Below, one piece after another: positions 1 to 8,066 of a stretch of 64,000 nucleotides of DNA; position 1 is the first letter of the stretch; the number at the start of each line of letters is the position of its first letter. The notes under the pieces are model-generated. The model worked only from the letters and a program-made list of their open reading frames with translations. It made no database searches and was not told where the DNA came from. Origin of the DNA: Hyphomonadaceae bacterium (GTDB lineage: Bacteria > Pseudomonadota > Alphaproteobacteria > Caulobacterales > Hyphomonadaceae); the NCBI GenBank assembly GCA_030697555.1, contig JAUYPV010000029.1, positions 1-64,000 of the forward strand, read 5' to 3'. A program made the position numbers and the translations under genes.

Positions 1-382
1 TGCGGCTTCCCAGGCAACTGTTCAGGGCGGGTAGGCAAGAGGCGGACGAGTCCCAGGCTCGTGGACGGGCTTCAAACCCGAGGGCGGGACGGGACCTCGT
101 CCGCCAACGCACTATGCCGCAAAACCAAGAGACAAGGGCGAAGCACAGCACGCCGCCCAGCGCCATGAGTTTCAGCCGCGTCGACGGCATGAACGCAGCG
201 CACAGGCCGATGGCGCCGAAGGCCAGGATGTGCCGCGCCTTGTCGGTGTGGACATAGCTCGACAGCGGATCGTCGGTCTGCATCGCGCCCCACACGATCA
301 CGCCCATCAGCGCAATGGCGATCGCCGCCCAGAGCAGGGCAAGGCGTCGGACAAGGCGCGGATTGGCTGTGGGGGTAGACAT
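1..382 (-). CDS. VanZ-like membrane protein, truncated by the window edge
   Basis: The minus-strand frame beginning ATG at 382 reads MSTPTANPRLVRRLALLW, then a membrane helix (about residues 13-33), then a short segment with HTDKARHILAFGAIGL and a second hydrophobic stretch. The Asp-Lys-x-x-His motif before a helix is typical of VanZ-family proteins, small membrane proteins of mostly unknown function. The frame stays open to base 1, so the C-terminus is outside the window. After about residue 95 the translation becomes Arg/Pro-rich and no longer resembles the family, so the gene may be frameshifted or decayed near base 110. The start has no strong ribosome site. Confidence 0.55.
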   Translation of the reverse strand, partial: MSTPTANPRLVRRLALLWAAIAIALMGVIVWGAMQTDDPLSSYVHTDKARHILAFGAIGLCAAFMPSTRLKLMALGGVLCFALVSWFCGIVRWRTRSRPALGFEARPRAWDSSASCLPALNSCLGSR

Positions 383-473
383 GCGAACTCGAACTCCAGC
401 GGCGCAGGCTGCACCAGGAAGATTGAAATCGCCTGAACATGGCTGCACTGCGGCGCAGACAAGGATTCCGGGG

Positions 474-1811
474 CTATTCCGCCGCCTGCTGCACGCGGAC
501 GGGGCGGTAGGTCGCCGCATCGCTGGTGAATTCGGCGTGGCCGTAGCTCTTCAGCATCTGCTCCAGCTTGCGCACCAGCATCCGGTCCGCCGGTCCACGC
601 AGGCCCGGCGTGCGGCAGGCGAGGGCGTAGAGGCCCTTCCGTACTCCGATGAACAGGCTACAGGCGACGAACACGGCCCAGTCGCGGATCCCGATCTTCA
701 CGCCCATTTCCTGGGCCTTCTTCCTGTCGCCTGCCATGAAGCTCAGCAGGAAGAATATCTTCGAGAAGCTGCGCTCTATCCGGTCGAAGATCCGGCTGCC
801 CAGCTTCTCGTCGGCGGGCATGTAGGCGGCCAGGGTTGCGCGCACCAGCTCGCCGCATGTTGCATCGTCGAAGCCTTTGCGCAGGGTCTGGTCGTACATC
901 AGCATCACGTCGACCATCTCTTTCGGCGTGTCCGGCAATAGTTCCTCCGGCAGGCCAAGCAGGAAGCAGCGATAGCGCGCCAGCTCCACTCGCGCCCGTT
1001 CCGCGGCGGTGTACTCGAAGCGGCCCTTGCCGGTGATCTTGAACGCCAGAAGGAATGTTCCGATCAGCCCCGCCGGCATCTGGTCCACTTGAGGGATGGG
1101 GATGCCGAACGTCTTCACGTCCCACATGTTCGACCGTTTCAGCGCATTGAAGCGCACCATGGAATGCATCAGCCGCACCATCGCCGCGGCGCGGAAGCCC
1201 GGTCCATGCCGTTCGAGCGCGCCGGGCAGCACGGACGTGATGAAGAAGCTCGCCGTGTCCTTCACTCGCCGCGACGCGGTTTCGCTCGAGAGCGTGCCGG
1301 TAAGCGCCATAGGCAGCGCCGAATACTTGTTCATGAAGGTCGCGATGAAGGCGCCGCGCATGACGAAGGGAGAATAGTTCGCCGCATCCTCCCGGCTCTG
1401 TCTTGCGCCTTCCTCCACCAGCTTCATGTCCACCCAGTCGGGCGTTGCTTCCATGGCGCGGATGAAGGCGACCAGCTCCGGTGGCGCATCGGCGACATTC
1501 TCAACGCCGCGCTCACAGGCTTCGGTCAGCATGCCCACGATCTTGCGGAAGCCGTATTTCGGCATCAGCCCGGCATAGGCGTCCGCCACCGTGTCGCCCA
1601 GCATGGTGTAGGCGCGCATGCGCTCCACCAGCGCGGTGTTGGCCATGATCTGAGGGCGCAGGTGATCGTTCCGGCTTTTCGGCCCAGTCTCGATCACAGG
1701 TTCATCGGCAAATCGCTCCGGCAGAATCGAGAAATCGACATCGCCGTAGAGCGCGGGCAGGTTCTCCCGCTGCAAGGCGACCTTGGCCCTGAGCTGTTCA
1801 ATCGTGAGCAT
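474..1811 (-). CDS. Oxygenase MpaB family (DUF2236) protein
   Basis: About 445 residues from ATG 1811, which follows a GGGAG ribosome site; an upstream ATG at 1838 lacks one. The family includes the latex-clearing protein Lcp and fungal MpaB, heme-dependent oxygenases. Visible here are the MEATPDWVD segment, the helix AAAMVRLMHSMVR with a His that could be an axial heme ligand, and a C-terminal hydrophobic segment (WAVFVACSLFIGV). Family assignment rests on overall helical pattern and these motifs; the substrate is unknown. It stands alone, downstream in orientation of the VOC/RidA operon but separated by about 90 bases. Confidence 0.7.
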   Translation of the reverse strand: MLTIEQLRAKVALQRENLPALYGDVDFSILPERFADEPVIETGPKSRNDHLRPQIMANTALVERMRAYTMLGDTVADAYAGLMPKYGFRKIVGMLTEACERGVENVADAPPELVAFIRAMEATPDWVDMKLVEEGARQSREDAANYSPFVMRGAFIATFMNKYSALPMALTGTLSSETASRRVKDTASFFITSVLPGALERHGPGFRAAAMVRLMHSMVRFNALKRSNMWDVKTFGIPIPQVDQMPAGLIGTFLLAFKITGKGRFEYTAAERARVELARYRCFLLGLPEELLPDTPKEMVDVMLMYDQTLRKGFDDATCGELVRATLAAYMPADEKLGSRIFDRIERSFSKIFFLLSFMAGDRKKAQEMGVKIGIRDWAVFVACSLFIGVRKGLYALACRTPGLRGPADRMLVRKLEQMLKSYGHAEFTSDAATYRPVRVQQAAE

Positions 1812-1903
1812 TTCGGCGCAGCTCCCTGACGGTCGCATCAGATGCGTGGGGCATGGTTCGGGTAATTTCGAGTTTCTGCAAGACTGCCGTGAGGGCAGGG
1901 GCG

Positions 1904-2311
1904 TTACGGCGTCCAGACATATTCCAGCTTGAGACCGTCCGGATCGGCGAAGAACACGGCATAGTACCCGCGTCCGCCATTGTATTTCGGATAGTCGGCC
2001 GGCGGATCGAGGATGGCCGCCCCGAACGCCGTCAGCTTGGCGAACAACGCATCGACATCCGCCCGGCTCTCCGCCCGCCAGGCGAGGTGATGCAGTCCTG
2101 ACGAGTACCTGTCATGGGGTCTTTCGGCGTTGTCTCCTGTGGTCGGGCTGATGCCGATGGAAGAGCCATCCAGCAGATCCCACTCGCCGCCGCCGCGCGG
2201 ATAGGGTTTGCCCTTCACATACCCCATGTGCGTGAGCACGAGGTCGTACAGCGGCTCCGCCGCCGCGATATTGCGGATCGACAGGTCGACGTGATGAACC
2301 CGCGCGCCCAT
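1904..2311 (-). CDS. VOC family (glyoxalase-like) protein, copy 1
   Basis: About 135 residues forming one vicinal-oxygen-chelate unit: an N-terminal VHHVDLSIRN strand with a metal-type His, and a C-terminal end FADPDGLKLEYVW typical of the fold. It is a close tandem paralogue of the next gene: both share DRYSSGLHHL, DVDAL, ILDPPA and GYYAVFFADPDGLKLEY. The ATG at 2311 shares one base with the upstream gene's TGA, so the two are translationally coupled; a GTG three bases earlier is an alternative start. VOC proteins include glyoxalases, dioxygenases and resistance proteins; no substrate can be assigned. Confidence 0.85.
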   Translation of the reverse strand: MGARVHHVDLSIRNIAAAEPLYDLVLTHMGYVKGKPYPRGGGEWDLLDGSSIGISPTTGDNAERPHDRYSSGLHHLAWRAESRADVDALFAKLTAFGAAILDPPADYPKYNGGRGYYAVFFADPDGLKLEYVWTP

Positions 2312-2736
2312 CACACCCGCACTTCGGCGGACGGCGGCGTGAACGCATACTCCAGCTTCAGCCCGTCCGGATCGGCGAAGAACACGGCGTAGTAGCCCTT
2401 GCCGTAATCCGCATACTCCGCCGGCGGATCGAGGATCGTCGCGCCGAACTTCTTCAGCTTCTTGTAGAGCGCGTCGACATCCTCTTTCGATTTCGCTCGT
2501 AGCGACAGGTGGTGCAGGCCGGACGAATAACGGTCGTGCTTGCGAGCGGCGTTACGGCCCTTTGCCTTCAGCAGCGTGATGCAGGGATAGCGCTTGTCGC
2601 TCAGGCCGAAGCCGGCCCACTCGTCGCCCGCGCTCTTCAGCGTGAAGCCGAGATGGCCGAGGAACAGCTCGTACAGCGGTCGCGATTTCACGGGATCGAT
2701 GACGGTGAGATCCAGGTGATGGAAGAAATTGCTCAT
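2311..2736 (-). CDS. VOC family (glyoxalase-like) protein, copy 2
   Basis: 141 residues starting MSNFFHHLDLTVID with the first VOC strand and ending in FADPDGLKLEYAFTP. It overlaps the upstream RidA gene by ATGA and is followed at once by its paralogue, giving a RidA-VOC-VOC operon. The duplication seems fairly old: the central and C-terminal blocks are nearly identical in the pair, while the N-terminal halves have diverged. The paired copies could form a heterodimer, since VOC active sites are often built from two units; that is inference. Confidence 0.85.
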   Translation of the reverse strand: MSNFFHHLDLTVIDPVKSRPLYELFLGHLGFTLKSAGDEWAGFGLSDKRYPCITLLKAKGRNAARKHDRYSSGLHHLSLRAKSKEDVDALYKKLKKFGATILDPPAEYADYGKGYYAVFFADPDGLKLEYAFTPPSAEVRV

Positions 2737-3116
2737 GCCGCAGCGACGACTTCGATCTCGGCCAAAAGCTGCGGCGAAACCAGCGCCTTCACGACAACCA
2801 GCGTCGACGCCGGCCGCGTGTCGCCCAGCCTGGCCTTGAAACGTGTGCGGTAGGCGGGCACGGCGGCGGCGTCGAGCAGGTAGCCGCGCACGCTGACGAT
2901 GTCGGTGAGCTTGAACCCGCCCTCGGCCAGCACGGCCTCGATGTTCTGCCAGACGATGTCGAGCTGGTCCTCGACACTTGCGGGAATGGCGCCGCTTGGC
3001 GACATGCCAACTTGTCCAGAGACGTGGATCGTGCGCAAGCCCGCAGCCACGCCGACGCCATGGCTGTAGTGCGGCGCGGGCGCTGCGACGCCCGATGGAT
3101 TGAAACGCGATGTCAT
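2733..3116 (-). CDS. RidA/YjgF family protein
   Basis: 127 residues with the RidA pattern: an N-terminal PAPHYSHGV loop, TIHVSGQVGM, the helix DIVWQNIEAVL and the C-terminal RPASTLVVVKAL strand carrying the Arg that in family members binds the carboxylate of imine intermediates. RidA proteins hydrolyse reactive enamines and imines formed by PLP enzymes. It is the first gene of the operon with the two VOC proteins (ATGA overlap at 2733-2736). Some family members are specialised rather than housekeeping; the partnership with VOC proteins hints at a shared catabolic or detoxification role, which is inferred. Confidence 0.88.
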   Translation of the reverse strand: MTSRFNPSGVAAPAPHYSHGVGVAAGLRTIHVSGQVGMSPSGAIPASVEDQLDIVWQNIEAVLAEGGFKLTDIVSVRGYLLDAAAVPAYRTRFKARLGDTRPASTLVVVKALVSPQLLAEIEVVAAA

Positions 3117-3156
3117 CCCGCGATTAGTGCGGGCAGGGTGCTACTTGTCCAGAGTC

Positions 3157-3651
3157 TTACTTGTCCAGCGCCTGCGAGGCATTGGGCTTCGACTGGAGCT
3201 GGATGTAGTTCTGGATGCCGACCTGCGCGATGAGGTCGAACTGCGTTTCGAGGAAGTCGATGTGCTCTTCCTCGTTGTGCAGGATCTTGTTCAGGATGTC
3301 GCGCGAGCCGTAGTCCCGCACGCTCTCGCAATACTGGATGCCATCACGCAGCACCGGCACCGCCATCTGCTCGGTCTTGAGATCGCAGTCGAGGATCTCC
3401 TGCACGGTCTCGCCGATGAACAGCTTGCCGAGGTCCTGCAGGTTGGGCAGGCCCTCAAGGAAGAGGATGCGCTCGATCAGCCAGTCGGCGTGTTCCATCT
3501 CCTCGATGGATTCCTTGTATTCTTTCTGTGCCAGTTCGCTGACGCCCCAGTCGCGGAGCATGCGGGAATGCAGGAAATACTGGTTGATCGCGGTTAGCTC
3601 GTTCTTCAACGCCTGGTTGAGGAATTCGATGACCTTGGGATCGCCCTTCAT
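3157..3651 (-). CDS. bfr: Bacterioferritin
   Basis: 164 residues, the usual length for bacterioferritin, a 24-subunit iron-storage shell with heme bound between subunit pairs. The ferroxidase ligands are present: Glu18, Glu51, His54, and the later EEEHIDFLE helix supplying Glu and His. Met52, the heme ligand, lies in the motif EEMEHAD, so this is the heme-binding type rather than plain ferritin. The protein oxidises Fe(II) and stores it in the cytoplasm. The ferredoxin gene that releases stored iron lies upstream on the same strand about 180 bases away. Confidence 0.97.
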   Translation of the reverse strand: MKGDPKVIEFLNQALKNELTAINQYFLHSRMLRDWGVSELAQKEYKESIEEMEHADWLIERILFLEGLPNLQDLGKLFIGETVQEILDCDLKTEQMAVPVLRDGIQYCESVRDYGSRDILNKILHNEEEHIDFLETQFDLIAQVGIQNYIQLQSKPNASQALDK

Positions 3652-3834
3652 GGCAGCGCTCCTTCCAAAAATGGCCGCCGATGGGGCTGGGGGAGGGCGG
3701 CTCGACCTGCTTAACGCGCGAACATGGCTAAAGACGCCGACTCGCTGCGCTTTTCAAGTTGTTTTTATTGGAGTTTTTTGAGAATGCGAGGAGCTTGCGT
3801 TCGCGATTCCGGAGATTCGGCGATGCCGGCGGGC

Positions 3835-4041
3835 TTATTCGGCCGCGGCGAGCATGTCCTGGCCTTCGCTGACGTTCGGGCCGGCCTGTTCCCGGATCAT
3901 CCCACACACGGTTTCGCAGCATTTGCCGCAGTTTATTGTGGTCTGGTAGTGCGAATGGACGGCACGGGGAGAGCGAGCGCCCGCCGCGATGGCGTCGCTC
4001 ACTTTCGAAGTATTGAGGCCCCGGCACACGCAGATGATCAT
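3835..4041 (-). CDS. bfd: Bacterioferritin-associated ferredoxin
   Basis: 68 residues from ATG 4041 (MIICVCRGLN); a start nine bases upstream at 4050 is possible. The [2Fe-2S] ligands follow the Bfd pattern: Cys4 and Cys6 near the N-terminus and Cys38 and Cys41 in the CGKC motif, inside a BFD/(2Fe-2S)-binding helix-turn-helix. Known Bfd docks on bacterioferritin and passes electrons to its heme so stored iron can be mobilised. It sits upstream of bfr on the same strand, and a Fur-like palindrome lies just before its start, fitting induction in iron starvation. Confidence 0.92.
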   Translation of the reverse strand: MIICVCRGLNTSKVSDAIAAGARSPRAVHSHYQTTINCGKCCETVCGMIREQAGPNVSEGQDMLAAAE

Positions 4042-4061
4042 GCGAACCATTTGCAGCAGTT

Positions 4062-4080
4062 GCGACTGATTGTCAATCGC
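4062..4080. promoter_or_regulatory. Fur-like iron box upstream of bfd
   Basis: The 19-base sequence GCGACTGATTGTCAATCGC is an imperfect palindrome (14 of 19 positions symmetric) with the TGA-N3-TCA core of Fur-type operators. It ends 20 bases before the bfd start codon. Fur or a related iron regulator is the expected ligand; this is by resemblance only. Confidence 0.5.
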
Positions 4081-4187
4081 CTTGCAACCGCTGTGCCGTG
4101 GGCGGGGTGTCGCAGGGCTCCCTGGGGCTGATTTGGCGGACCTTCCCCGGGGCCTGCCGCGTTCTTCCTGCAACACGGGAGAGCGCC

Positions 4188-4340
4188 ATGATCCGCAAAC
4201 TGGCTTCGGGAGGGTATCGGCTCTACTCGCTCAAGAAGGACTCGAAGACGGGCAAGAGGCGGAACCTCGGTACGTTCAAGACCAAAGCAGCAGCCGAGAA
4301 GCACGAGCGCGAAGTGCAGTACTTCAATAGGGCCGGATGA
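4188..4340 (+). CDS. Small basic protein preceding KTSC gene
   Basis: 50 residues, beginning MIRKLASGGYRLYSLKKDS, with the pattern of a short curled beta sheet followed by a helix (KTKAAAEKHEREVQYF). It is strongly basic. The frame opens further upstream at 4098, but the ATG at 4188 is preceded by a GGGAGAG ribosome site and begins the recognisable protein. The stop overlaps the next start (ATGA at 4337-4340), so it is coupled to the KTSC gene. I recognise this type of protein from many bacterial genomes but know no function for it. Confidence 0.7.
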   Translation: MIRKLASGGYRLYSLKKDSKTGKRRNLGTFKTKAAAEKHEREVQYFNRAG

Positions 4341-4534
4341 TGCCCTCAAGCGCAATCGATTGGGTTCACTGGAAGGACGGCGTCCTGTCGGTGAAGTATC
4401 GCGATGGGGATGCCTACGATTATCTGGGCGTGTCGGAGGAGGTGTATCGCAACTACAAGGCGACGCTATCCAAGGGCCAGTTCGTCAACGCGGTCATCAA
4501 GCCGAACTACGAGTACCGGAAGCGCCCACACTAG
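4337..4534 (+). CDS. KTSC domain-containing protein
   Basis: 65 residues that look like a stand-alone KTSC domain: SSAIDWVHWKDGVLSVKY, YDYLGVSEEVY and a C-terminal GQFVNAVIKPNYEYRK. The Pfam domain takes its name from the C-terminus of some lysyl-tRNA synthetases, where it occurs as an appendage, and also exists as a free protein; its function is unknown. Here the free domain lies 64 bases upstream of a class I lysyl-tRNA synthetase on the same strand, a suggestive arrangement. The start overlaps the previous stop. Confidence 0.85.
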   Translation: MMPSSAIDWVHWKDGVLSVKYRDGDAYDYLGVSEEVYRNYKATLSKGQFVNAVIKPNYEYRKRPH

Positions 4535-4598
4535 ATTTTGGCCTCGTGCTTGACCCTCTGGCGTCGCCCCCCTAGGCGAAACGGACAGGAGTTGCCTC

Positions 4599-6191
4599 AT
4601 GTCCGTCGCTGACCTCGCCGCAACCGCCAAGGCTTGGCCGTTCGAGCAGGCGCGCGAGCTGAAGGCGCGCATCGAGAAGCTGGAGAAGGCCGGCAGGGCG
4701 AAGGACGCGCCCGTGGTGTTCGAGACCGGCTACGGCCCCTCGGGCCTGCCGCACATCGGAACTTTTGGAGAAGTAGTCCGAACCACGATGGTGCGCCGCG
4801 CTTTTGAGGCGCTGACGGGCGGGGCGTACAGGACGCGCCTTATCTGCGTCTCCGACGACATGGACGGGATGCGCAAGATCCCGGACACGATCCCGAACCC
4901 GGAGAAGCTCAAGGACTACATGCAGAAGCCGCTGACGTCCGTGCCCGATCCGTTCGGCACGCACGAGAGCTATGGCGCGCACATGAATGCGCGGCTGCGC
5001 GCCTTCCTGGACTCGTTCGGCTTCGAGTACGAATTCGCGTCGGCCACCGACCTCTACAAGTCAGGCAAGTTTGACGCGATGCTGCTGCGCGCGGCCGAAA
5101 AATACGACGACATCATGAAGGTGATGCTGCCGACGCTTGGCGACGAGCGCCGCGAAACCTATTCGCCCTTCCTGCCGATCTCGCCGACCACGGGTCGCGT
5201 GCTCTACGTGCCGATGAAGGCGGTGGATGCGCAGGCCGGAACCGTCACGTTCGAGGACGAAAATGGTAAGGACACCACCGTTCCTGTGACTGGCGGCAAT
5301 GTGAAGCTTCAGTGGAAGCCGGACTTCGGCATGCGCTGGGCGGCGCTCGGCGTCGACTTCGAGATGTTCGGCAAGGATCACCAGGCCAATGCGCCGATCT
5401 ATTCGAAGATCTGCAAGATTCTCGGCGCCGAGCCGCCGCACCAGTTCGTGTACGAGCTCTTCCTCGACGAGAAGGGCGAGAAGATCTCCAAGTCGAAAGG
5501 CAACGGCATTTCGGTTGAGCAGTGGCTCGCCTACGCGCCCGCGGAATCGCTGTCGCTCTATCAGTGGCAGAAGCCGAAGACCGCGAAGAAACTCTATTTC
5601 GATGTCATCCCGAAGGCGGTGGACGAGTACCTGACCTTCCTCGACCAGTATGCCAAGCAGACGCCCGAGCAGCAGCTCGAAAACCCGGCGTGGCACATCC
5701 ATGGCGGAAAGCCGCCGTCGAAGTCCTCGCCGGTGTCTTTCGCGATGTTGCTGAACCTTGTTTCGGCGGCCAACGCGTCGAACAAGGATGTTCTCTGGGG
5801 CTTCATCAAGCGCGAAGCGCCGAACGCCACGCCGCAGACCGATCCGCTGCTGGACCATCTCGTCGGCTATGCGCTGAAATACTACGCCGACTTCGTGAAA
5901 CCGGCGAAAACCTACCGCGCGCCGAACGAGAAGGAGCGGGCGGCGCTGGAAGATCTCGCGGGGCGTCTGGAAACTTGGACCGGTGCGCTCGATGGGGAGA
6001 GCCTGCAGACCATGGTCTTCGCCGTCGGCACCGAGCGGCAGTTCGAGCCGCTGCGCGCCTGGTTCACTGCGATCTACGAGGTTTGCCTTGGGCAGAGCCA
6101 GGGTCCGCGCTTCGGCGGCTTCATCGCGCTCTACGGCGTCAAGGAAACTGCGCAGCTCATTCGCGATGCGCTGGCGGGCAAGGTCGGCTAG
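4599..6191 (+). CDS. lysK: Lysyl-tRNA synthetase, class I
   Basis: 530 residues, normal for the class I enzyme, which charges tRNA-Lys in most alphaproteobacteria and archaea in place of the unrelated class II LysS. The Rossmann-fold HIGH signature is HIGT at residues 52-55 and the KMSKS loop is KISKS at 295-299; between them lie [15 protein letters not shown] and the zinc-free insertion. The C-terminal helical half forms the anticodon cage. ATG at 4599 follows an AGGAG site. It converges on the RidA-like gene with a 4-base overlap of the stops. Confidence 0.97.
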   Translation: MSVADLAATAKAWPFEQARELKARIEKLEKAGRAKDAPVVFETGYGPSGLPHIGTFGEVVRTTMVRRAFEALTGGAYRTRLICVSDDMDGMRKIPDTIPNPEKLKDYMQKPLTSVPDPFGTHESYGAHMNARLRAFLDSFGFEYEFASATDLYKSGKFDAMLLRAAEKYDDIMKVMLPTLGDERRETYSPFLPISPTTGRVLYVPMKAVDAQAGTVTFEDENGKDTTVPVTGGNVKLQWKPDFGMRWAALGVDFEMFGKDHQANAPIYSKICKILGAEPPHQFVYELFLDEKGEKISKSKGNGISVEQWLAYAPAESLSLYQWQKPKTAKKLYFDVIPKAVDEYLTFLDQYAKQTPEQQLENPAWHIHGGKPPSKSSPVSFAMLLNLVSAANASNKDVLWGFIKREAPNATPQTDPLLDHLVGYALKYYADFVKPAKTYRAPNEKERAALEDLAGRLETWTGALDGESLQTMVFAVGTERQFEPLRAWFTAIYEVCLGQSQGPRFGGFIALYGVKETAQLIRDALAGKVG

Positions 6192-6541
6192 GGCAGCGCC
6201 GCGACCGCGACCAGTTCGATCAGGTCTTCACCCTCGAGCGTTGCGCCGATGCAGGCGCGCTGGGGCGGGTTTGCGCGATCGGCCCACGCATCCCAGACGC
6301 GGTTCATCTCCGGCTTCCACGCCATATTGGCGATATAGACGGTCACACTGAGCAGCCGGCTCTTGTCCGTTCCTGCCTCGGCGAGGTGCGTGTCGAGCTG
6401 CTTCAGAGCTTCGCGCGTCTGCTCTTCCATGGAGGCGGATTTCACCGGCGAGGTGGCGACGGTGTAGACGCGGCCGTCATGAACCGCGGAGCGGGCCCGG
6501 GTGGCGCCGGGCCGGGCAAAGCGGGTGATGGGTGACATCAT
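6188..6541 (-). CDS. RidA-like (YjgF/YER057c/UK114) protein
   Basis: About 117 residues with the family layout, including [12 protein letters not shown], a central helix [29 protein letters not shown] and the C-terminal [19 protein letters not shown]. The last strand has Cys-Ile in place of the Arg that binds substrate in classical RidA (PARxxV), so imine deaminase activity is doubtful. Two adjacent Met codons (6541 and 6538) both overlap the upstream gene's stop. It is the last gene of a minus-strand group with two membrane proteins. Confidence 0.8.
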   Translation of the reverse strand: MMSPITRFARPGATRARSAVHDGRVYTVATSPVKSASMEEQTREALKQLDTHLAEAGTDKSRLLSVTVYIANMAWKPEMNRVWDAWADRANPPQRACIGATLEGEDLIELVAVAALP

Positions 6542-6960
6542 TGTCCTCCGCCATAGGTCAGCACCGAGAAGATCACGGTCATGAAGTAGGACAGCACCGC
6601 CAGCGGGCCCAGGCTAACAAGCAGGGGCGGCAATTGGGGTGCGTTTTTCGCCTGAGCGTAGATCATCTCGATCGATACGGTGGCGAAGGTGAGCAGCAGT
6701 GCGAACAGCGCCTTCATCACGAACATCGGCTCCATCGCGCCGGCCCAGTCGTTCACGACCAAAAGCGCGATGCCGGACGGCCAGAGAAGAGCGAGCCCGA
6801 AGGTAGACAAGTGCGCAAAGGCGGGACCGATGCCGCGCAGCGGGCCGCCCTTCTGCTTCTGGGCCGGACGCGAATAGGCAAGCGTGGCCGCGCCGCCAAG
6901 GCTGCCGCTGACCCCCAGCATCAGGCCGACGAAGTGGAAGATGAGCAGGACATTGGCCAT
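6538..6960 (-). CDS. Four-helix inner-membrane protein, copy B
   Basis: 140 residues with four predicted membrane helices and the N-terminal signature MANVLLIFHFVGLMLGVSG. It is a tandem paralogue of the next gene upstream: both start with LLIFHFxGLMLG, share an Arg-x-x-GP segment before helix 2, and end with a helix after a Pro-Leu/Phe-Gly-Pro turn. No catalytic motif is visible. I do not recognise a named family; small electron-transport or copper-related membrane proteins look similar. It is coupled by stop-start overlap to the downstream RidA-like gene. Confidence 0.72.
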   Translation of the reverse strand: MANVLLIFHFVGLMLGVSGSLGGAATLAYSRPAQKQKGGPLRGIGPAFAHLSTFGLALLWPSGIALLVVNDWAGAMEPMFVMKALFALLLTFATVSIEMIYAQAKNAPQLPPLLVSLGPLAVLSYFMTVIFSVLTYGGGQ

Positions 6961-6974
6961 GGAGCGCCCCGGTC

Positions 6975-7394
6975 CTAGTGGAATGCGAGCGCTGCGAAGA
7001 CGACTGCAGCCAGGGCCGAGATTCCCGCAACGGGCCCGAAGCGGGGAAGCATTTCGGCCGCCTTGGCGTTGCCCTTCGCCATCCGCGCGTAAGTGACCTC
7101 GATCAGGATCACCGCGAGGGTCAGCGTGCCTGCGAACACGAGCTTGATCCAGAACATCAGCGGCATCGCATCGAAGCCGCCATACTTGAAGGCGATCAAC
7201 GCCACGCCGGTCAGGAGCATGAGAACCAGGCCGACGGTCGACATCCGGGCGAGGGTGGGGCCGACAGCGCGGACTGGCTCTGCCTGTTCCGTCGGAAGGG
7301 ATCTGGCGTACCCCATGACGACTGTCGAGCCGAGCCCGCCGCCGGCGCCCAGCATCAACCCGATGAAATGGAAAATCAGCAATGTGTCGGTCAC
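6975..7394 (-). CDS. Four-helix inner-membrane protein, copy A
   Basis: About 139 residues from GTG 7394, which is preceded by GGGAG at a good distance and aligns with the start of its paralogue; an in-frame ATG at 7442 would add a polar 16-residue leader that the paralogue lacks. Four helices are visible: LLIFHFIGLMLGAGGG, a central MSTVGLVLMLLTGVALIAF, LVFAGTLTLAVILIEV and a C-terminal ISALAAVVFAALAF. Fourteen bases separate it from copy B. Function unknown; the duplicated pair may act as a heterodimer. Confidence 0.7.
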   Translation of the reverse strand: MTDTLLIFHFIGLMLGAGGGLGSTVVMGYARSLPTEQAEPVRAVGPTLARMSTVGLVLMLLTGVALIAFKYGGFDAMPLMFWIKLVFAGTLTLAVILIEVTYARMAKGNAKAAEMLPRFGPVAGISALAAVVFAALAFH

Positions 7395-7469
7395 GAAGCT
7401 CTCCCGCGCGCTTGGGATAGGCTCGCGTGCGAGTCGGATCAACTTGCGACGAGCGGCAGGCGAGGAAGG

Positions 7470-7931
7470 CTAGGAACGGTTCACGACCGGGCAGCGGACC
7501 AGTTCGACCGAGCTGGTGTCGTTGAAGGTGACCTTCATTTCCTTGAGGTTGTCCTTCACCCGGAAGAACAGGAAGTCGTGGCTCTCTGAGCCGTCGGCCA
7601 GGCACTTGGCGCTGGCCGACCAGATGGTGCGGGCGCCGTTGTTGCCTTCGCTGACATAGATGTTGTCGAAGGCGCAAAATCGCATCGCCGGTAGGATAGC
7701 CATTCGGCGGGCCTCGATGGTCCAGACCTTTTTCTGGTCGCTGCACTGGTTGGTCGCCGCGGCCCATTCCCCGGCATAGGGCCGTTCGAGGTCGACATCG
7801 GCGCGGAAGGTGTTGGGATCGGTCACCGGCGCGCCGCGGGTCGGCTCCTCGGTGAAATTGTCGGCGCTTTCGGGGGCATCGCACGCTGCAGCCAAGCCCA
7901 GCGCCGACAAAGAGACCACCAATCCACGCAC
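7470..7931 (-). CDS. Putative lipoprotein, unknown function
   Basis: About 153 residues from GTG 7931, which follows AGGAG at seven bases; upstream in-frame ATG 7991 is less likely. The N-terminus VRGLVVSLSALGLAAACDAP is a lipoprotein signal with the lipidated Cys after LAAA. The mature part holds three more Cys (TNQCSDQ, MRFCAFDN, AKCLADG and RCPVVN give four in total), suggesting two disulfides, and resembles a small beta-rich periplasmic domain. Nothing indicates an activity. It is divergent from the TPR gene, with 135 bases between starts. Confidence 0.65.
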   Translation of the reverse strand: MRGLVVSLSALGLAAACDAPESADNFTEEPTRGAPVTDPNTFRADVDLERPYAGEWAAATNQCSDQKKVWTIEARRMAILPAMRFCAFDNIYVSEGNNGARTIWSASAKCLADGSESHDFLFFRVKDNLKEMKVTFNDTSSVELVRCPVVNRS

Positions 7932-8066
7932 GCCCGGCTCCTTCGGCCGGCGCCCGACTTGGAATTTCCTGAGGGGGCGCCGATCGGTCACTTAGCGCCT
8001 GAGTTTGGGTCGTTGCGCAAGAGAAAATGCGGGGTCATCATGCGATTTCCCATCAGGAGTTGCCGC

